From NCBI GenBank assembly GCA_963768085.1, contig CAVYGO010000003.1:1612001-1676000 (forward strand): a stretch of 64,000 nucleotides of DNA. Reading direction: 5' to 3'. Below, piece by piece: positions 16,268 to 25,719 of the stretch. The DNA comes from Pukyongia sp963768085. GTDB taxonomy: Bacteria > Bacteroidota > Bacteroidia > Flavobacteriales > Flavobacteriaceae. Numbering within the stretch: position 1 is the stretch's first letter; each line of letters begins with the position of its first letter. The translations under genes were made by a program, and so were the position numbers. A model generated the notes under the pieces. That model made no database searches. It worked only from the letters and a program-made list of their open reading frames with translations, and was not told the DNA's origin.

Positions 16268-18361
16268 TTATGTGTTTCGAACCTTTTTAATTTGCTTCAG
16301 TTTAGCCTTCCAAACCTCCAGCTGATCTTTGTGACGAGCGATATTTTTGTGTACCTCTTGTACTAGCGGATTGGTGTCAGGCACATGTTGGAAGAACCCT
16401 AAATTGTTTTCCAGTTGACGAATTTCATCCTTAGTCTCATCGATTTTCTTGGAAATGTAGAAGTGCTCATTTTTGAGTTTCCTTTCATCTTCCTGTGAAA
16501 CCATTGTATTAAGTTTGTTCTCGAACTTAATCAGTTCTGTTTCCTTCTTATTCAGGTCCAGTTTGGCGAACAATTTATCAAGGGTTTTATTGAATTGTTG
16601 CTCGATCGACTTCTTCTTGAAAGGCACGCGGCCAATTTTCTTCCATTCGTTGATCTTTTCTTTTATCGTTGTGAGATCCTCTTCCTTATTGCCACTTAGA
16701 TCCAGTTTTTTCATATCCTCAAGAAAATTAGTCTTGCTTTCAAAGTGCTCATTCTCTTCTTTTTTCGCTTCGTTCTTAAGACTATGCAAGCGGTCAAAAT
16801 AGTGATTACACGCAGACTTAAATTCCTTCCATATCTTGTCGCTGTCTTTCCGTGGTACATGCCCCACTTTCTTCCAGTCGGACTGAATCTTCTTCATCAA
16901 TGGGGTCACTGCTTCATAATCATCACTGTCCTTGTGTTCATCGGCGATCTTAATTAGTTCGCGCTTTTTCTCAAGGTTTTGGTATTGTTCCTTTTTCTGA
17001 TTCTTATAGAAACTGTTCTTTTCTTTATTAAAAGTCCGGGTTGCCTCTTTAAAAGCATTCCAGATCTCTTTATTATTCACCCTGGGAACTTTTCCGATCT
17101 CAAAATAATTATCCCGTAATTCCTGAACTTTTTTAATAGCATTCTGCCAGTTTTGATGACTGGGTTTCGTGCTGGACGTGATTTCGGCTATATCCGCTAC
17201 AATTTTTTGTTTGGCATCGAGATTATCCTCGAAGGCGGATTCCATTTCCTTTAAATAATCGAACCTTCTGTCGTGAATAACTTTAGTTGCTGCGCTGAAT
17301 TTATCCCATACATCCTCGCGATATTCTTTTGCCACCGGGCCTATATCCTCTTTCCACATCTTATGAAGCATCTGTAATTCACGGAATGCTTTGGAGATAT
17401 CCTCTTCCTGCTGAAGTTCTTCTGCACGGGTAATAAGCTTAATTTTTTGCTCCAGGTTGTGCTTGAAATCGAGATCCCTGAATTCGCGGTTCAGATGAAG
17501 AAAATCGTAGAAGTTCTCAACATGATGATGGTAGGTATTCCAGATGAGATTGTATTTATCCCTTGGAATGGCGCCGGCAGTATGCCATCGCTCCTGAATA
17601 TCCTTGAAATGTCTATAGGTAGTATTTATATTCTCTTCGGCATTCAGTAGTCCCTTAAGCTCTTCAATAAGTTCTTGTCGTTTTTCAAGATTGGCATGCA
17701 AGTCCTTTTTAAGATTCTTGTAATACGCGTTGCGTTTTTCTTTATAATCGAAATACAACGAATTGAAGGTTTTCTTTAAGGGCGTTGTATAATGGAAGTC
17801 GATAATATTTCCGCCACCAGCAAGGAATTCCTCCTTCTGATGATCGAGTTCTTCTTTAAATTTTGCATTGAATTCGGAACGTATCTCTTCAACGTCATGT
17901 TTGATCTGTTGAACAACTTTCGATTTTAGCAGACCTTCCAATTCAGAGATAAGTTCTTTTTTAGAAAGGGAATGGTAATCCTTAGCCTCTTCTTCTTCGT
18001 GGTGATCCTCTTTATGGTGATCATCTGAAGAAGCCACTTCTTCCTGCTCTTCAGTATGCTCTTCGTCATCATCCGATTTTGCAACGACTTCAGATTCTTG
18101 GGTCTTTTCTTCTGATGTCGATTCTAATGATTTTTTTGAAGTATTATCAAGAGTTTCTTCAGGTTTTTCGGTCTTTTCTTCTATCGTTTCTTTTGAAGCA
18201 GATTCTATGGGTTCTTCTGAAGTACTCTCATTGGATTTTTCAAGTTGTTCGGCTTCCACAGGGGTCGCTTCTTCCGGAGTAGCTTCGGGCGCAGTGTCCG
18301 TTTTTTCTTCAGGAACTGAATTGTTGGTTAGATTTTCTTCTTGCAATTTTTTGTCAGACAT
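16268..18361 (-). CDS. DUF349 repeat protein with acidic N-terminal tail
   Basis: A 697-residue cytoplasmic protein. The first 130 residues are a low-complexity tail rich in Glu, Ser and Thr with short echoes of STSEE, then a His/Glu-rich patch (DDHHKEDHHEEEEAK). The rest is charged helix with repeated DUF349 units whose signature is W-x2-G-x-(I/V/G)-P-x9-W-x-x-F, for example near WHTAGAIPRDKYNLIWNTY, WKKVGHVPRKDSDKIWKEF and WKKIGRVPFKK. The upstream in-frame start would be TTG, so I take the ATG at 18359-18361. The function of the family is not established. Confidence 0.88.
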   Translation of the reverse strand: MSDKKLQEENLTNNSVPEEKTDTAPEATPEEATPVEAEQLEKSNESTSEEPIESASKETIEEKTEKPEETLDNTSKKSLESTSEEKTQESEVVAKSDDDEEHTEEQEEVASSDDHHKEDHHEEEEAKDYHSLSKKELISELEGLLKSKVVQQIKHDVEEIRSEFNAKFKEELDHQKEEFLAGGGNIIDFHYTTPLKKTFNSLYFDYKEKRNAYYKNLKKDLHANLEKRQELIEELKGLLNAEENINTTYRHFKDIQERWHTAGAIPRDKYNLIWNTYHHHVENFYDFLHLNREFRDLDFKHNLEQKIKLITRAEELQQEEDISKAFRELQMLHKMWKEDIGPVAKEYREDVWDKFSAATKVIHDRRFDYLKEMESAFEDNLDAKQKIVADIAEITSSTKPSHQNWQNAIKKVQELRDNYFEIGKVPRVNNKEIWNAFKEATRTFNKEKNSFYKNQKKEQYQNLEKKRELIKIADEHKDSDDYEAVTPLMKKIQSDWKKVGHVPRKDSDKIWKEFKSACNHYFDRLHSLKNEAKKEENEHFESKTNFLEDMKKLDLSGNKEEDLTTIKEKINEWKKIGRVPFKKKSIEQQFNKTLDKLFAKLDLNKKETELIKFENKLNTMVSQEDERKLKNEHFYISKKIDETKDEIRQLENNLGFFQHVPDTNPLVQEVHKNIARHKDQLEVWKAKLKQIKKVRNT

Positions 18362-18460
18362 TTCTTTCAATGTTAAGGTTCAAATTCGGAATGGTAAGAT
18401 ACTAACTACTATGCAAACGGCAAAGCAGACCATCTTATTTTGAAATAAACAGGTTGAATT

Positions 18461-19192
18461 TTATGATTTCCAAATTTTCCATGACTTCTTTGCCTGATAT
18501 TCCAGCATTTTAAGTCCATTACTCACCCGTGCGCCTTTCACAATCCCGCGTTTCATGAATTCTGTCTCGCGCGGATTGTATATGAGATCGAATAACACAT
18601 GATTTTCTGTAAGATGCTGATAGGGAATTTTAGGGCATTGGTCAAGGTGAGGTATTACTCCAAGAGGAGTGCAGTTTACGATCAGCAGATGTTTGGAGAT
18701 TGTTTCTTTATTTAACGAATCGTAACTTATTGTTTCCATTGACTTTTTTCGTGAAACAAGTTCGAATTCAAATGCCATTGCTTCCAGAACATATTGAACA
18801 GCTTTAGAAGCTCCTCCGGTTCCGAGGATTAGCGCCGTTTTTTCTTTTATGGGGAAGAAATCGGCCAGTGCCTTCGCAAAACCATAGTGATCTGTGTTGT
18901 ATCCGATCAGTTTACCATCCTTCCGGAATTTGATGGTATTTACGGCTCCGATATTTTTAGCTTCCTTATCCAGTTTGTCGAGAAACGGGATGATTTTTTC
19001 CTTGTAGGGAATAGTGACGTTCAGGCCTTTCAATCCTTCAGTCTTCCTAATCAATTCCGGAAATTCCCGAATATCCTCCAGTTTGAAGTTATGATAAGAA
19101 TCCGTTCGGTTTTCCTGTTCGAACTTGTATGTGAAAAATGTCTTAGAGAAGGAATGACTCAATTCCTTACCAATTAATCCATATTTAGCCAT
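18461..19192 (-). CDS. aroE: Shikimate dehydrogenase
   Basis: AroE reduces 3-dehydroshikimate to shikimate with NADPH in aromatic amino acid synthesis. The 243-residue protein is short compared with 272 in E. coli but typical of Bacteroidetes. Seen are the substrate region GLIGKELSHSFSKTFF, the catalytic lysine segment LNVTIPYKEKI, the catalytic Asp in GYNTDHYGF, the nucleotide loop ALILGTGGASKAVQYVL and C-terminal GLKMLEYQAKKSW. The ATG overlaps the end of the DUF368 gene by 8 bases, indicating translational coupling. Confidence 0.95.
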   Translation of the reverse strand: MAKYGLIGKELSHSFSKTFFTYKFEQENRTDSYHNFKLEDIREFPELIRKTEGLKGLNVTIPYKEKIIPFLDKLDKEAKNIGAVNTIKFRKDGKLIGYNTDHYGFAKALADFFPIKEKTALILGTGGASKAVQYVLEAMAFEFELVSRKKSMETISYDSLNKETISKHLLIVNCTPLGVIPHLDQCPKIPYQHLTENHVLFDLIYNPRETEFMKRGIVKGARVSNGLKMLEYQAKKSWKIWKS

Positions 19193-20207
19193 GTTGAGGA
19201 GACCTGTGTTTCTTGTACCAATCTAAACTTAATACGATTAATATACCTAAAATTATAAACAAAATTGCCCAGAAGGTTTCTAACGAAAATTCGGAAGGCC
19301 AGAATCGTTCATAATTTTTTACTACCGCTGCACCATTGGCATCATAAAGAATATTACCGCCAACGTCGTATTCGTATTTTATATTTTTCCAGGGCCAGAC
19401 CACACCCAGGGAACCCGCGATAAATCCTATGATCACTGCATATGTTGCTTTTTTATATCGCTTTAGTACATATGCCAACAGATGAGAAAGTGAGACCAGT
19501 CCCACAAGAGACCCCAATGAAAAAACCACTAGAATCTTCAGCAATTGAACCCTGATTGGATCGGATACGAAACTGCTGTCGCCATTCACTAGCTCTGCCA
19601 GCGTGTCAAACAGAGCATTTACTGAATCTACAAGTAATAACACATAATTGCCCAAAAGCATAAGTATGAACGATCCTGAGAGGCCTGGCAAGGTCATACC
19701 AGAAACACCTATGATACCACAGAAAAAAACGAAAATTAGATTTCCGTTCTGAGTAGCCGGTTCAAGAAAACTTATACTTACACCGGCAATAATTCCAAAT
19801 AACAGATCTCCCAGGTGTTTTCGGTTCCATTCCCCATAATCCTTGGCAATATAATAAATGGAGCCAACGATCATCCCGAAAAACGCACTCCATACATATA
19901 GTTCGTAATGCACGATCAGATAATCCAAAATCTTTGAAACACTAAAATAACTAATCACCATTCCAAGGATGAGTAATCCTAAAAACTGACCATTGATATA
20001 ACGAAAGAAACTTTTGAACCTGCCATTAAAGAACAGTTTGAATGCTTTTCTGTTTATTTTCTGCAGCGAGTAGATAAACTCTTCGTAAAAACCTGCAACA
20101 AAAGCCACAACACCACCTGAAACTCCTGGAACTTTGTTAGCTGCTCCCATCGCAAGGCCTTTCATAATGAGCCAGAATTTATCCCAAAATGAACGTTTTT
20201 CGTACAT
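19185..20207 (-). CDS. DUF368 membrane protein (polyprenyl-phosphate transporter family), copy 2
   Basis: A 340-residue inner-membrane protein with about nine hydrophobic segments. The family signature is MGAANKVPGVSGGVVAFVAG near residue 17 and a second inverted-looking copy ISGMTLPGLSGSFILMLLG near residue 165. DUF368 proteins (PopT) have been reported to return undecaprenyl phosphate across the cytoplasmic membrane for reuse in wall and glycan synthesis. The upstream gene, one base away, is a second DUF368 protein with the same layout, so this is a tandem duplication. Between residues 265 and 300 it has a divergent loop (ILYDANGAAVVKNYERFW). Confidence 0.88.
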   Translation of the reverse strand: MYEKRSFWDKFWLIMKGLAMGAANKVPGVSGGVVAFVAGFYEEFIYSLQKINRKAFKLFFNGRFKSFFRYINGQFLGLLILGMVISYFSVSKILDYLIVHYELYVWSAFFGMIVGSIYYIAKDYGEWNRKHLGDLLFGIIAGVSISFLEPATQNGNLIFVFFCGIIGVSGMTLPGLSGSFILMLLGNYVLLLVDSVNALFDTLAELVNGDSSFVSDPIRVQLLKILVVFSLGSLVGLVSLSHLLAYVLKRYKKATYAVIIGFIAGSLGVVWPWKNIKYEYDVGGNILYDANGAAVVKNYERFWPSEFSLETFWAILFIILGILIVLSLDWYKKHRSPQHG

Positions 20208-20208
20208 G

Positions 20209-21180
20209 TCAGGTAGTCTTTTTGTTCACTGAAAAGCGTTCCAGAATGAAGATAGTAAGAAAACCGATCACACAAAATAACATCGCATATAAAAATTGTG
20301 GATCACCTTCATAACCGGAAGGTAGTACACTCTTTTCAATAAACGGGACTTCCATGCCCTTATGATTTGTCCTATATTGAAGAACTTCCTTCCACGGCCA
20401 GATCTTGTTAAGTGCTCCTATCATAAAGCCAGTAAGAACAGCTAAAGTAATATTCTTAAAGTGTTTGAACATCCAGTTCAGAGCACGTGAGAATACTTTC
20501 AATCCTGTAATGGCGCCAAGAGCAAAAACACCTAACCGAAACATTGCATTGCCTGCCATACTCCAATTTAGGGTGGTTATCGCTTCACTCAATTGTGAAA
20601 GCGTGTCAATTATGGGAGTGTAAGCGCCCAGAAGTAATAATATAAAGGCGCCACTTATCCCAGGAAGGATCATGGCAATGATCGCAATAAAACCGGCTAC
20701 AAGCAGGAACCAGATACTATCTGGTGATCCGATGGGCTTGGCCAGTGTGATATATAAAGCAAAGCCCGCCGCTATGATTATAGCGACGATGGTTTTTATA
20801 TTCCATGTATTGATTTGTCGGCCAACGAACAGTATACTTGCGATGACCAGACCGAAAAAGAACGCCCATACCAGAATGGGATGATTGGCGAGCAACCAGG
20901 CGATCAATTTCGCCAGCGATAATATACTCACAATGATACCCGAAAAGAGTGCGACTAAAAAGGAAATATTATACGCTCTCCAGGCAGCTTTAAGACCAGC
21001 TTTCCTCCATAATCTAAAGAAACCCAGATCCAGCTTGTGAATGGTTTCGATAAGTTCTTCATAAATTCCCGAAATAAAGGCGATAGTACCTCCCGAAACT
21101 CCGGGAACGACATCCGCGGCACCCATAGCGACGCCTTTTGCGAAAATCACTAGGTGCTGAATATAATTACGTGAAGGCAT
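20209..21180 (-). CDS. DUF368 membrane protein (polyprenyl-phosphate transporter family), copy 1
   Basis: A 323-residue polytopic membrane protein, paralogous to the next gene. It has MGAADVVPGVSGGTIAFISG near residue 16, closer to the usual family form than its partner (MGxAxxxPGVSGG), and AMILPGISGAFILLLLGAYT near residue 169. Both copies share a segment of the type G-x-(L/A)-x-(V/K)-(V/I)-WPWK near residue 270. The predicted role is recycling of the undecaprenyl-phosphate carrier, by family knowledge. It follows the TPR gene by 33 bases and precedes its paralogue by one base; all are probably in one transcript. Confidence 0.89.
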   Translation of the reverse strand: MPSRNYIQHLVIFAKGVAMGAADVVPGVSGGTIAFISGIYEELIETIHKLDLGFFRLWRKAGLKAAWRAYNISFLVALFSGIIVSILSLAKLIAWLLANHPILVWAFFFGLVIASILFVGRQINTWNIKTIVAIIIAAGFALYITLAKPIGSPDSIWFLLVAGFIAIIAMILPGISGAFILLLLGAYTPIIDTLSQLSEAITTLNWSMAGNAMFRLGVFALGAITGLKVFSRALNWMFKHFKNITLAVLTGFMIGALNKIWPWKEVLQYRTNHKGMEVPFIEKSVLPSGYEGDPQFLYAMLFCVIGFLTIFILERFSVNKKTT

Positions 21181-21213
21181 AGCTTAAGCTTATTTCGGCT
21201 AAAATTACGTAAT

Positions 21214-22614
21214 TTAAAGAGAAGGATTCTGCTGATTTTTAATTAATTCCCGTACGGCTTTCCGGTTGTAGATCGACGGAAAGATCTCCTCAATGATCAT
21301 GGCGTATTCCGGTTCAAAATTAAGCGCATTTTTAAGATGGTATTCACCTTTAGTATCCTCGTTGAGCAGGTAGTGAACACCCGCGAGTCTATATTCAATT
21401 TCTGCCGATTCAGCATAAAATTCTGCGGCCTGATGCAAATTATTGATCGCAGCCTCAAACTCACCTAACTGGAGTAATATATCGGCACGAGCGAGCCAGG
21501 TATCAAGTTCATAATTGCCTAATTCGATACTTCTTCGGAAGCCGTGTTCGGCTTCTTCAAAGAGATTCAATCTGTTGTTGATTTTTGCATAACGCTTCCA
21601 GTACATTACATTTTCACTATCGATATTAATGGCTTTGTCGATGTAATAAAGTGCCTTTTGGTAATTCTTCTTTTTAAAGTAAAAATCCGTGATAGCAATC
21701 CAGCCTTTATCCAATAGCCCATCTTCCTCTACACACTTATTATAGAATTGAAGTGCCAGCTCACTATTTCCTAGTTTTTCATAACACTTACCAATGCGCA
21801 GTAATGCAAACGAAGTAGGATCATCAAGTCCTAAGGTTATTGTATAACTCTCTATTGCCGCTTTAAGTTTACCAAGCTTTTCGAGGACCTTACCTTTTTC
21901 CAGGTACGCACCAATAAAGCTGTCATCACTGATAATGGCAAAATCGAAAGCTGCTAGTGCTTTCTTGAATTCTTCCAGATTTGTGTACTGCTTTCCAACC
22001 TGATGCCAGGCTACTTCGCAATACGGATTTTTATTCAGGAAATCGTTCAGATATTGGATAGCAGCCTCATGCTGCTCAAGATAATCGAAACAATAGATGA
22101 TATTATACAAAGCTGAATAATCCGCTTCATCCTGCTCGAGGCATTTCATGAAGTTGTATTTGGCATTCTCAAAATCTTCAATAAACAAGTATTCCATACC
22201 GATGAGTGACAGTACATCAGCTTCATCATGGGTGATTTCTAGGGCCTTCTCCAGTAGTTGTATAGCATCTTTATGCTGATCGCGACGGGAAAGTATGTTG
22301 GCTTTCTGAATGTAAATCTCCTCATTGGACTGCTCCAAAGGTTGCAGACTGTCAAGAAGTTCTTCGGCGGTGTCCAGTTCATTTTCGAATATGAACATTT
22401 CCACCTGGAATAACTTTAAGTTAGTGGCCGTAGGATGTTGCTCCAGACCAAGCTTTACAGCCTTTTTGGCAAGAGCGATCTTCCCGTTTTCAAGGTAATA
22501 CTGAATGATCTCTTCGAACTCACCAGAGTCGAAGAAAAGTACGTTATTAGTCTTCAGCATGGATTCGAAGCGGGAAAGAGAGAAATTGTTATACTCGTTA
22601 GGGCTGGAGTGCAT
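21214..22614 (-). CDS. Tetratricopeptide repeat protein
   Basis: A 466-residue soluble protein made almost entirely of TPR units. Typical repeats include DAIQLLEKALEITHDEADVL, DYSALYNIIYCFDYLEQHEA, FIGAYLEKGKVLEKLGKLKA and KALYYIDKAINIDSENVMYW. There is no signal peptide or membrane segment. TPR proteins act as scaffolds, and the partner is unknown; the gene leads the DUF368-aroE transcript. The minus strand shows a near-consensus -7 element (TATCTTTA) at 22643-22650, ahead of the ATG at 22612-22614. Confidence 0.9.
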   Translation of the reverse strand: MHSSPNEYNNFSLSRFESMLKTNNVLFFDSGEFEEIIQYYLENGKIALAKKAVKLGLEQHPTATNLKLFQVEMFIFENELDTAEELLDSLQPLEQSNEEIYIQKANILSRRDQHKDAIQLLEKALEITHDEADVLSLIGMEYLFIEDFENAKYNFMKCLEQDEADYSALYNIIYCFDYLEQHEAAIQYLNDFLNKNPYCEVAWHQVGKQYTNLEEFKKALAAFDFAIISDDSFIGAYLEKGKVLEKLGKLKAAIESYTITLGLDDPTSFALLRIGKCYEKLGNSELALQFYNKCVEEDGLLDKGWIAITDFYFKKKNYQKALYYIDKAINIDSENVMYWKRYAKINNRLNLFEEAEHGFRRSIELGNYELDTWLARADILLQLGEFEAAINNLHQAAEFYAESAEIEYRLAGVHYLLNEDTKGEYHLKNALNFEPEYAMIIEEIFPSIYNRKAVRELIKNQQNPSL

Positions 22615-22690
22615 ACGCTACATTTAACGGTTTCTTCTTTTTTAAAGATAGTAATGTAAACAGGTGTTCAATAGTTATGCCGTGTTTATT

Positions 22691-22708
22691 GTTAACAAGC
22701 TTATTAAC
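22691..22708. repeat. Imperfect 18-base palindrome
   Basis: The sequence GTTAACAAGCTTATTAAC pairs with itself at eight of nine positions. It lies in the 139-base gap between the TPR gene and the end of the aminotransferase gene, where it could be an operator or part of a transcript end. No T run follows. Confidence 0.35.
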
Positions 22709-22753
22709 AGATTTTATAGAATTTAAAATACTGTATATCAACTACTTAGATGA

Positions 22754-23941
22754 TTAATTATTTTGAGCCACCTTATCCATGACAGCTGTAATTATGGCAC
22801 ATCCTTTCCTTAACTCCTCCTCTGATATAGTGAGAGGTGGTGTAATACGAATTGCACATTGATCATACAATAGCCAGAAAAGTATCAGCCCTTCCTCCTT
22901 ACAGCCAAGTATGATTTCTGATGCAATTTCAGGTGAATCGACCATGGCCGCCAACATCAGTCCTTTTCCCCTGATATCCCTAATTAGCGGGTGTTTCAGT
23001 ATAGACCTGATTAATGCTTCATTCTTTAACGAATCTTCTATAAGATTGGTCTCGATAATTTCTTCTAGTGTTGCCAGAGCAGCTGCAGCAATTACCGCAT
23101 TACCTCCAAAGGTAGTTATATGGCCTAATTTTGGATGGTCCCTAAATAATGCCATATGCTCCCTCGAAGCAGTAAAAGCTCCAATCGGCAATCCCCCACC
23201 CATTCCTTTACCCATGACCAGGATGTCCGGAACAATATCGTAATGTTCGAAACAAAACAATTTCCCTGTTCGGCCAAATCCGGGTTGGATCTCATCCAGG
23301 ATCAGTAAGGCCTCAACCTTTTCACACTGTTGTTTTACTTTTTTGAGGTAATCGGCGGTTGGCATGATAAATCCTGCTCCTCCTTGTATGGTCTCGAGTA
23401 TAACCGCAGCCGTTTTATCAGTAATCTTTCCGAGGTCTTGCAGGTTATTGAATCTTATAGGATGACATTCCGGTAGTAACGGACCAAAAGGAGTCTTGCG
23501 TTCTTCAAATCCCATCACGCTTAGCGCACCATAGGTGTTACCGTGATACGCCCTATCCGCATACAGGATTTCTGCCCTGCCTGTGACTCCCCTTGCCAGC
23601 TTTATGGCCCCATCTATTGCTTCGGCTCCGCTATTCACAAGGTACGTTGTTTCCAGGGGATCCGGTAGAAGTTCTGCGAGCTTTCGTGCAAGTGAAACGG
23701 CAGGTTCCAGGATGTACTCGCCATACACCATTACGTGCAAATAAGTATCAAGCTGTTTCTTCACAGCAGCCACAACCTTCGGGTGTCTGTGCCCAAGACT
23801 ACAGGCCGAAACACCGGCAACAAAATCAAGATATACCTTGCCCTGCGTATCATAGATAAAACTTCCTTCAGCATGAGATACTTCCATCGCCAAGGGATTT
23901 GGTGTGGTCTGGGCCTGATATAAAAAAAAGTCTTTGTTCAT
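22754..23941 (-). CDS. Class III pyridoxal-phosphate aminotransferase
   Basis: A 395-residue PLP enzyme of the acetylornithine/ornithine aminotransferase superfamily. Conserved parts are VSACSLGHRHPKVVAAVKKQ, TYLVNSGAEAIDGAIKLARG, RAYHGNTYGALSVMGF, the cofactor-binding LILDEIQPGFGRTG and the Schiff-base lysine in VMGKGMGGGLPIGAF. The substrate is not clear; automatic pipelines call such genes aspartate aminotransferase family, a superfamily label only. The gene starts 3 bases after the stop of the OstA-like gene and is probably cotranscribed with fur, purA and the OstA-like gene. Confidence 0.9.
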   Translation of the reverse strand: MNKDFFLYQAQTTPNPLAMEVSHAEGSFIYDTQGKVYLDFVAGVSACSLGHRHPKVVAAVKKQLDTYLHVMVYGEYILEPAVSLARKLAELLPDPLETTYLVNSGAEAIDGAIKLARGVTGRAEILYADRAYHGNTYGALSVMGFEERKTPFGPLLPECHPIRFNNLQDLGKITDKTAAVILETIQGGAGFIMPTADYLKKVKQQCEKVEALLILDEIQPGFGRTGKLFCFEHYDIVPDILVMGKGMGGGLPIGAFTASREHMALFRDHPKLGHITTFGGNAVIAAAALATLEEIIETNLIEDSLKNEALIRSILKHPLIRDIRGKGLMLAAMVDSPEIASEIILGCKEEGLILFWLLYDQCAIRITPPLTISEEELRKGCAIITAVMDKVAQNN

Positions 23942-23943
23942 GG

Positions 23944-25674
23944 TTATCCGCCTCCTTCTTTTTCTACTTCTTTCCGGGTTTCAGGTTTGGGATCTTCATC
24001 TCTATTCTGTAAATCTTTTGCTTTAAGTTTAGAAGCTTCGGGAAGTTTAATATCATCTTCCGGAATATCATCGAAGAATTCACCCTCGTCCTCGGGTAGG
24101 GGTATTCCCTGGATCTTAGGCAGAACAGGCATTGGCTTACCTTTAAAAAGATCGCGAACTTCGAATAATCGTTCATCACCTCGCCAGATGAACCCGGGCA
24201 GTAAACGTGCATTCTCCGGCAATTCCGATGGTGGATACACCTTTCCCTTAGCCTGTTTTATAAATTTGATGCCTGATATTTGTTGAGCATTAAGGTACAT
24301 CTGTATTGAACTTGAGACGGTATTGTTGATACCAACCAATTCCTCATTTTCGTTTCGGGAAAAATATATCACCTCAGTATTCTTAACGATATTTACCGTG
24401 TCCAGTTCATTATTTGTAAATAACCCGATAAGCCGTTCTCCTTTTACCTGGTTATACCCAGCGCTGTCTTTCTGAACAAGAAAAGCATTTTCAAAGACTT
24501 TCAGGCTGTCTATTTGTTCTGTCTCTTTATTCGACAGTATATGAATCGTATCCCCGGTCATCTGATTCTCACCAGTCCATAGTATGGGGTTTCTCAATAA
24601 TTTAGTGATACCAGATTTCTGATTCAGATAAATAGAATCGCATTTACCACTGGTGGGTTCATCCGGTGGGGTTCCTCGTTTAAACATCCGTGCCCGGTAG
24701 AAGCCCCTGATAATACGATTTTCAGGTTTACCGGTTACTCGCAAGGTGTCTGCATGCACATAGACGGAGTCGTTATCCCGCAAGGTAATAGCCAGGGCCC
24801 TTTTGGTAATAAAGACCGAATCCTTCTCCCTGAAAACTTCAGCGTAATGACCCCGTATTACCGATCGGTTAATCGTATCGAGAACCCTGATGTTGTTGGT
24901 GGCAGAGGCAAAACTTGAGTTACGGTCGAAGTAAATACTGTCCCCGTAGAGAATGCGATTGTTGTAATCCACCCTTGAATTCTTTACGAAATATCCTTTG
25001 TCGGAACGCGTATTGTAATATCCTCTTTCGCAATATACGGTACTGGTCTTCGATACAATGGTCGATTCGCCGTATAAATAGGCACCTCCTGTTTCCGAAT
25101 AGAAATCCAACTGTTCACTGTTTACGGTATACTTCGGATTTACGATCTTTACCCTCGAAAGGAACTGATACTTCTTGGAGGCCGCATAATAACGGCCTAT
25201 CCGACTCGTAAGCGTGCTGGCCGTATCCCGAACGGTTCCGCCACTTCGATAAAAGGCCTGTTGTTTAATTCTGTCGAAGTAGAGCGTGTCCGTACGAAGC
25301 GTTGTTTTAGGTTCTGTAAGTATAACATCACCGCTGGCGAAAGCAAACTGGGTATTTCCGTTATATTCTGCGTATTTGCTACGCATGCTAACTGTATCAC
25401 CCTGGCTAATACGCACTTTTCCATAGGCCTTTACAAAATTATCCTTCAGATAGACATAGGCCTGATCACACCACATTTCAACACCTTCATGTACAATGTA
25501 CACCTGCCCCGTATTATCTCGCGTATAAATAATGGCGTTAGGAAATTCGGGTTTCACTTCCAGATAACCCGATTCCACCGAAACTTTGGTTTTTTCCGGA
25601 TCTTGACCGTCCTGTGCTGTCGCCAGGATTCCGAAGAGAAATAAGAAAATCGTTATGTAGTTTGATATTTTCAA
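23944..25674 (-). CDS. OstA-like protein (LptA/LptD N-terminal domain family)
   Basis: A 576-residue exported protein, probably periplasmic and involved in moving LPS to the outer membrane, as LptA is. It starts at TTG (25672-25674); the signal peptide ISNYITIFLFLFGILATAQ follows at once and no ATG is available before the mature part, so TTG is well supported. OstA-type beta repeats are seen as AYVYLKDNFVKAYGKVRISQ, ADTLRVTGKPENR and DTIHILSNKETEQIDSLKVF. It is about three times the length of E. coli LptA (185), with a charged Pro/Glu-rich tail over the last 70 residues. It sits between purA and an aminotransferase gene. Confidence 0.85.
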   Translation of the reverse strand: MKISNYITIFLFLFGILATAQDGQDPEKTKVSVESGYLEVKPEFPNAIIYTRDNTGQVYIVHEGVEMWCDQAYVYLKDNFVKAYGKVRISQGDTVSMRSKYAEYNGNTQFAFASGDVILTEPKTTLRTDTLYFDRIKQQAFYRSGGTVRDTASTLTSRIGRYYAASKKYQFLSRVKIVNPKYTVNSEQLDFYSETGGAYLYGESTIVSKTSTVYCERGYYNTRSDKGYFVKNSRVDYNNRILYGDSIYFDRNSSFASATNNIRVLDTINRSVIRGHYAEVFREKDSVFITKRALAITLRDNDSVYVHADTLRVTGKPENRIIRGFYRARMFKRGTPPDEPTSGKCDSIYLNQKSGITKLLRNPILWTGENQMTGDTIHILSNKETEQIDSLKVFENAFLVQKDSAGYNQVKGERLIGLFTNNELDTVNIVKNTEVIYFSRNENEELVGINNTVSSSIQMYLNAQQISGIKFIKQAKGKVYPPSELPENARLLPGFIWRGDERLFEVRDLFKGKPMPVLPKIQGIPLPEDEGEFFDDIPEDDIKLPEASKLKAKDLQNRDEDPKPETRKEVEKEGGG

Positions 25675-25719
25675 CTAAGAATCTTTATTACTACAACGAA
25701 AATACCAACAATTATTGAG

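Noticed and set aside
16268..18361. DUF349 protein's acidic repeat tail as a coding minisatellite
   Set aside because: The STSEE-like echoes are irregular in spacing and codon use, so this looks like a disordered tail rather than a recent tandem array.
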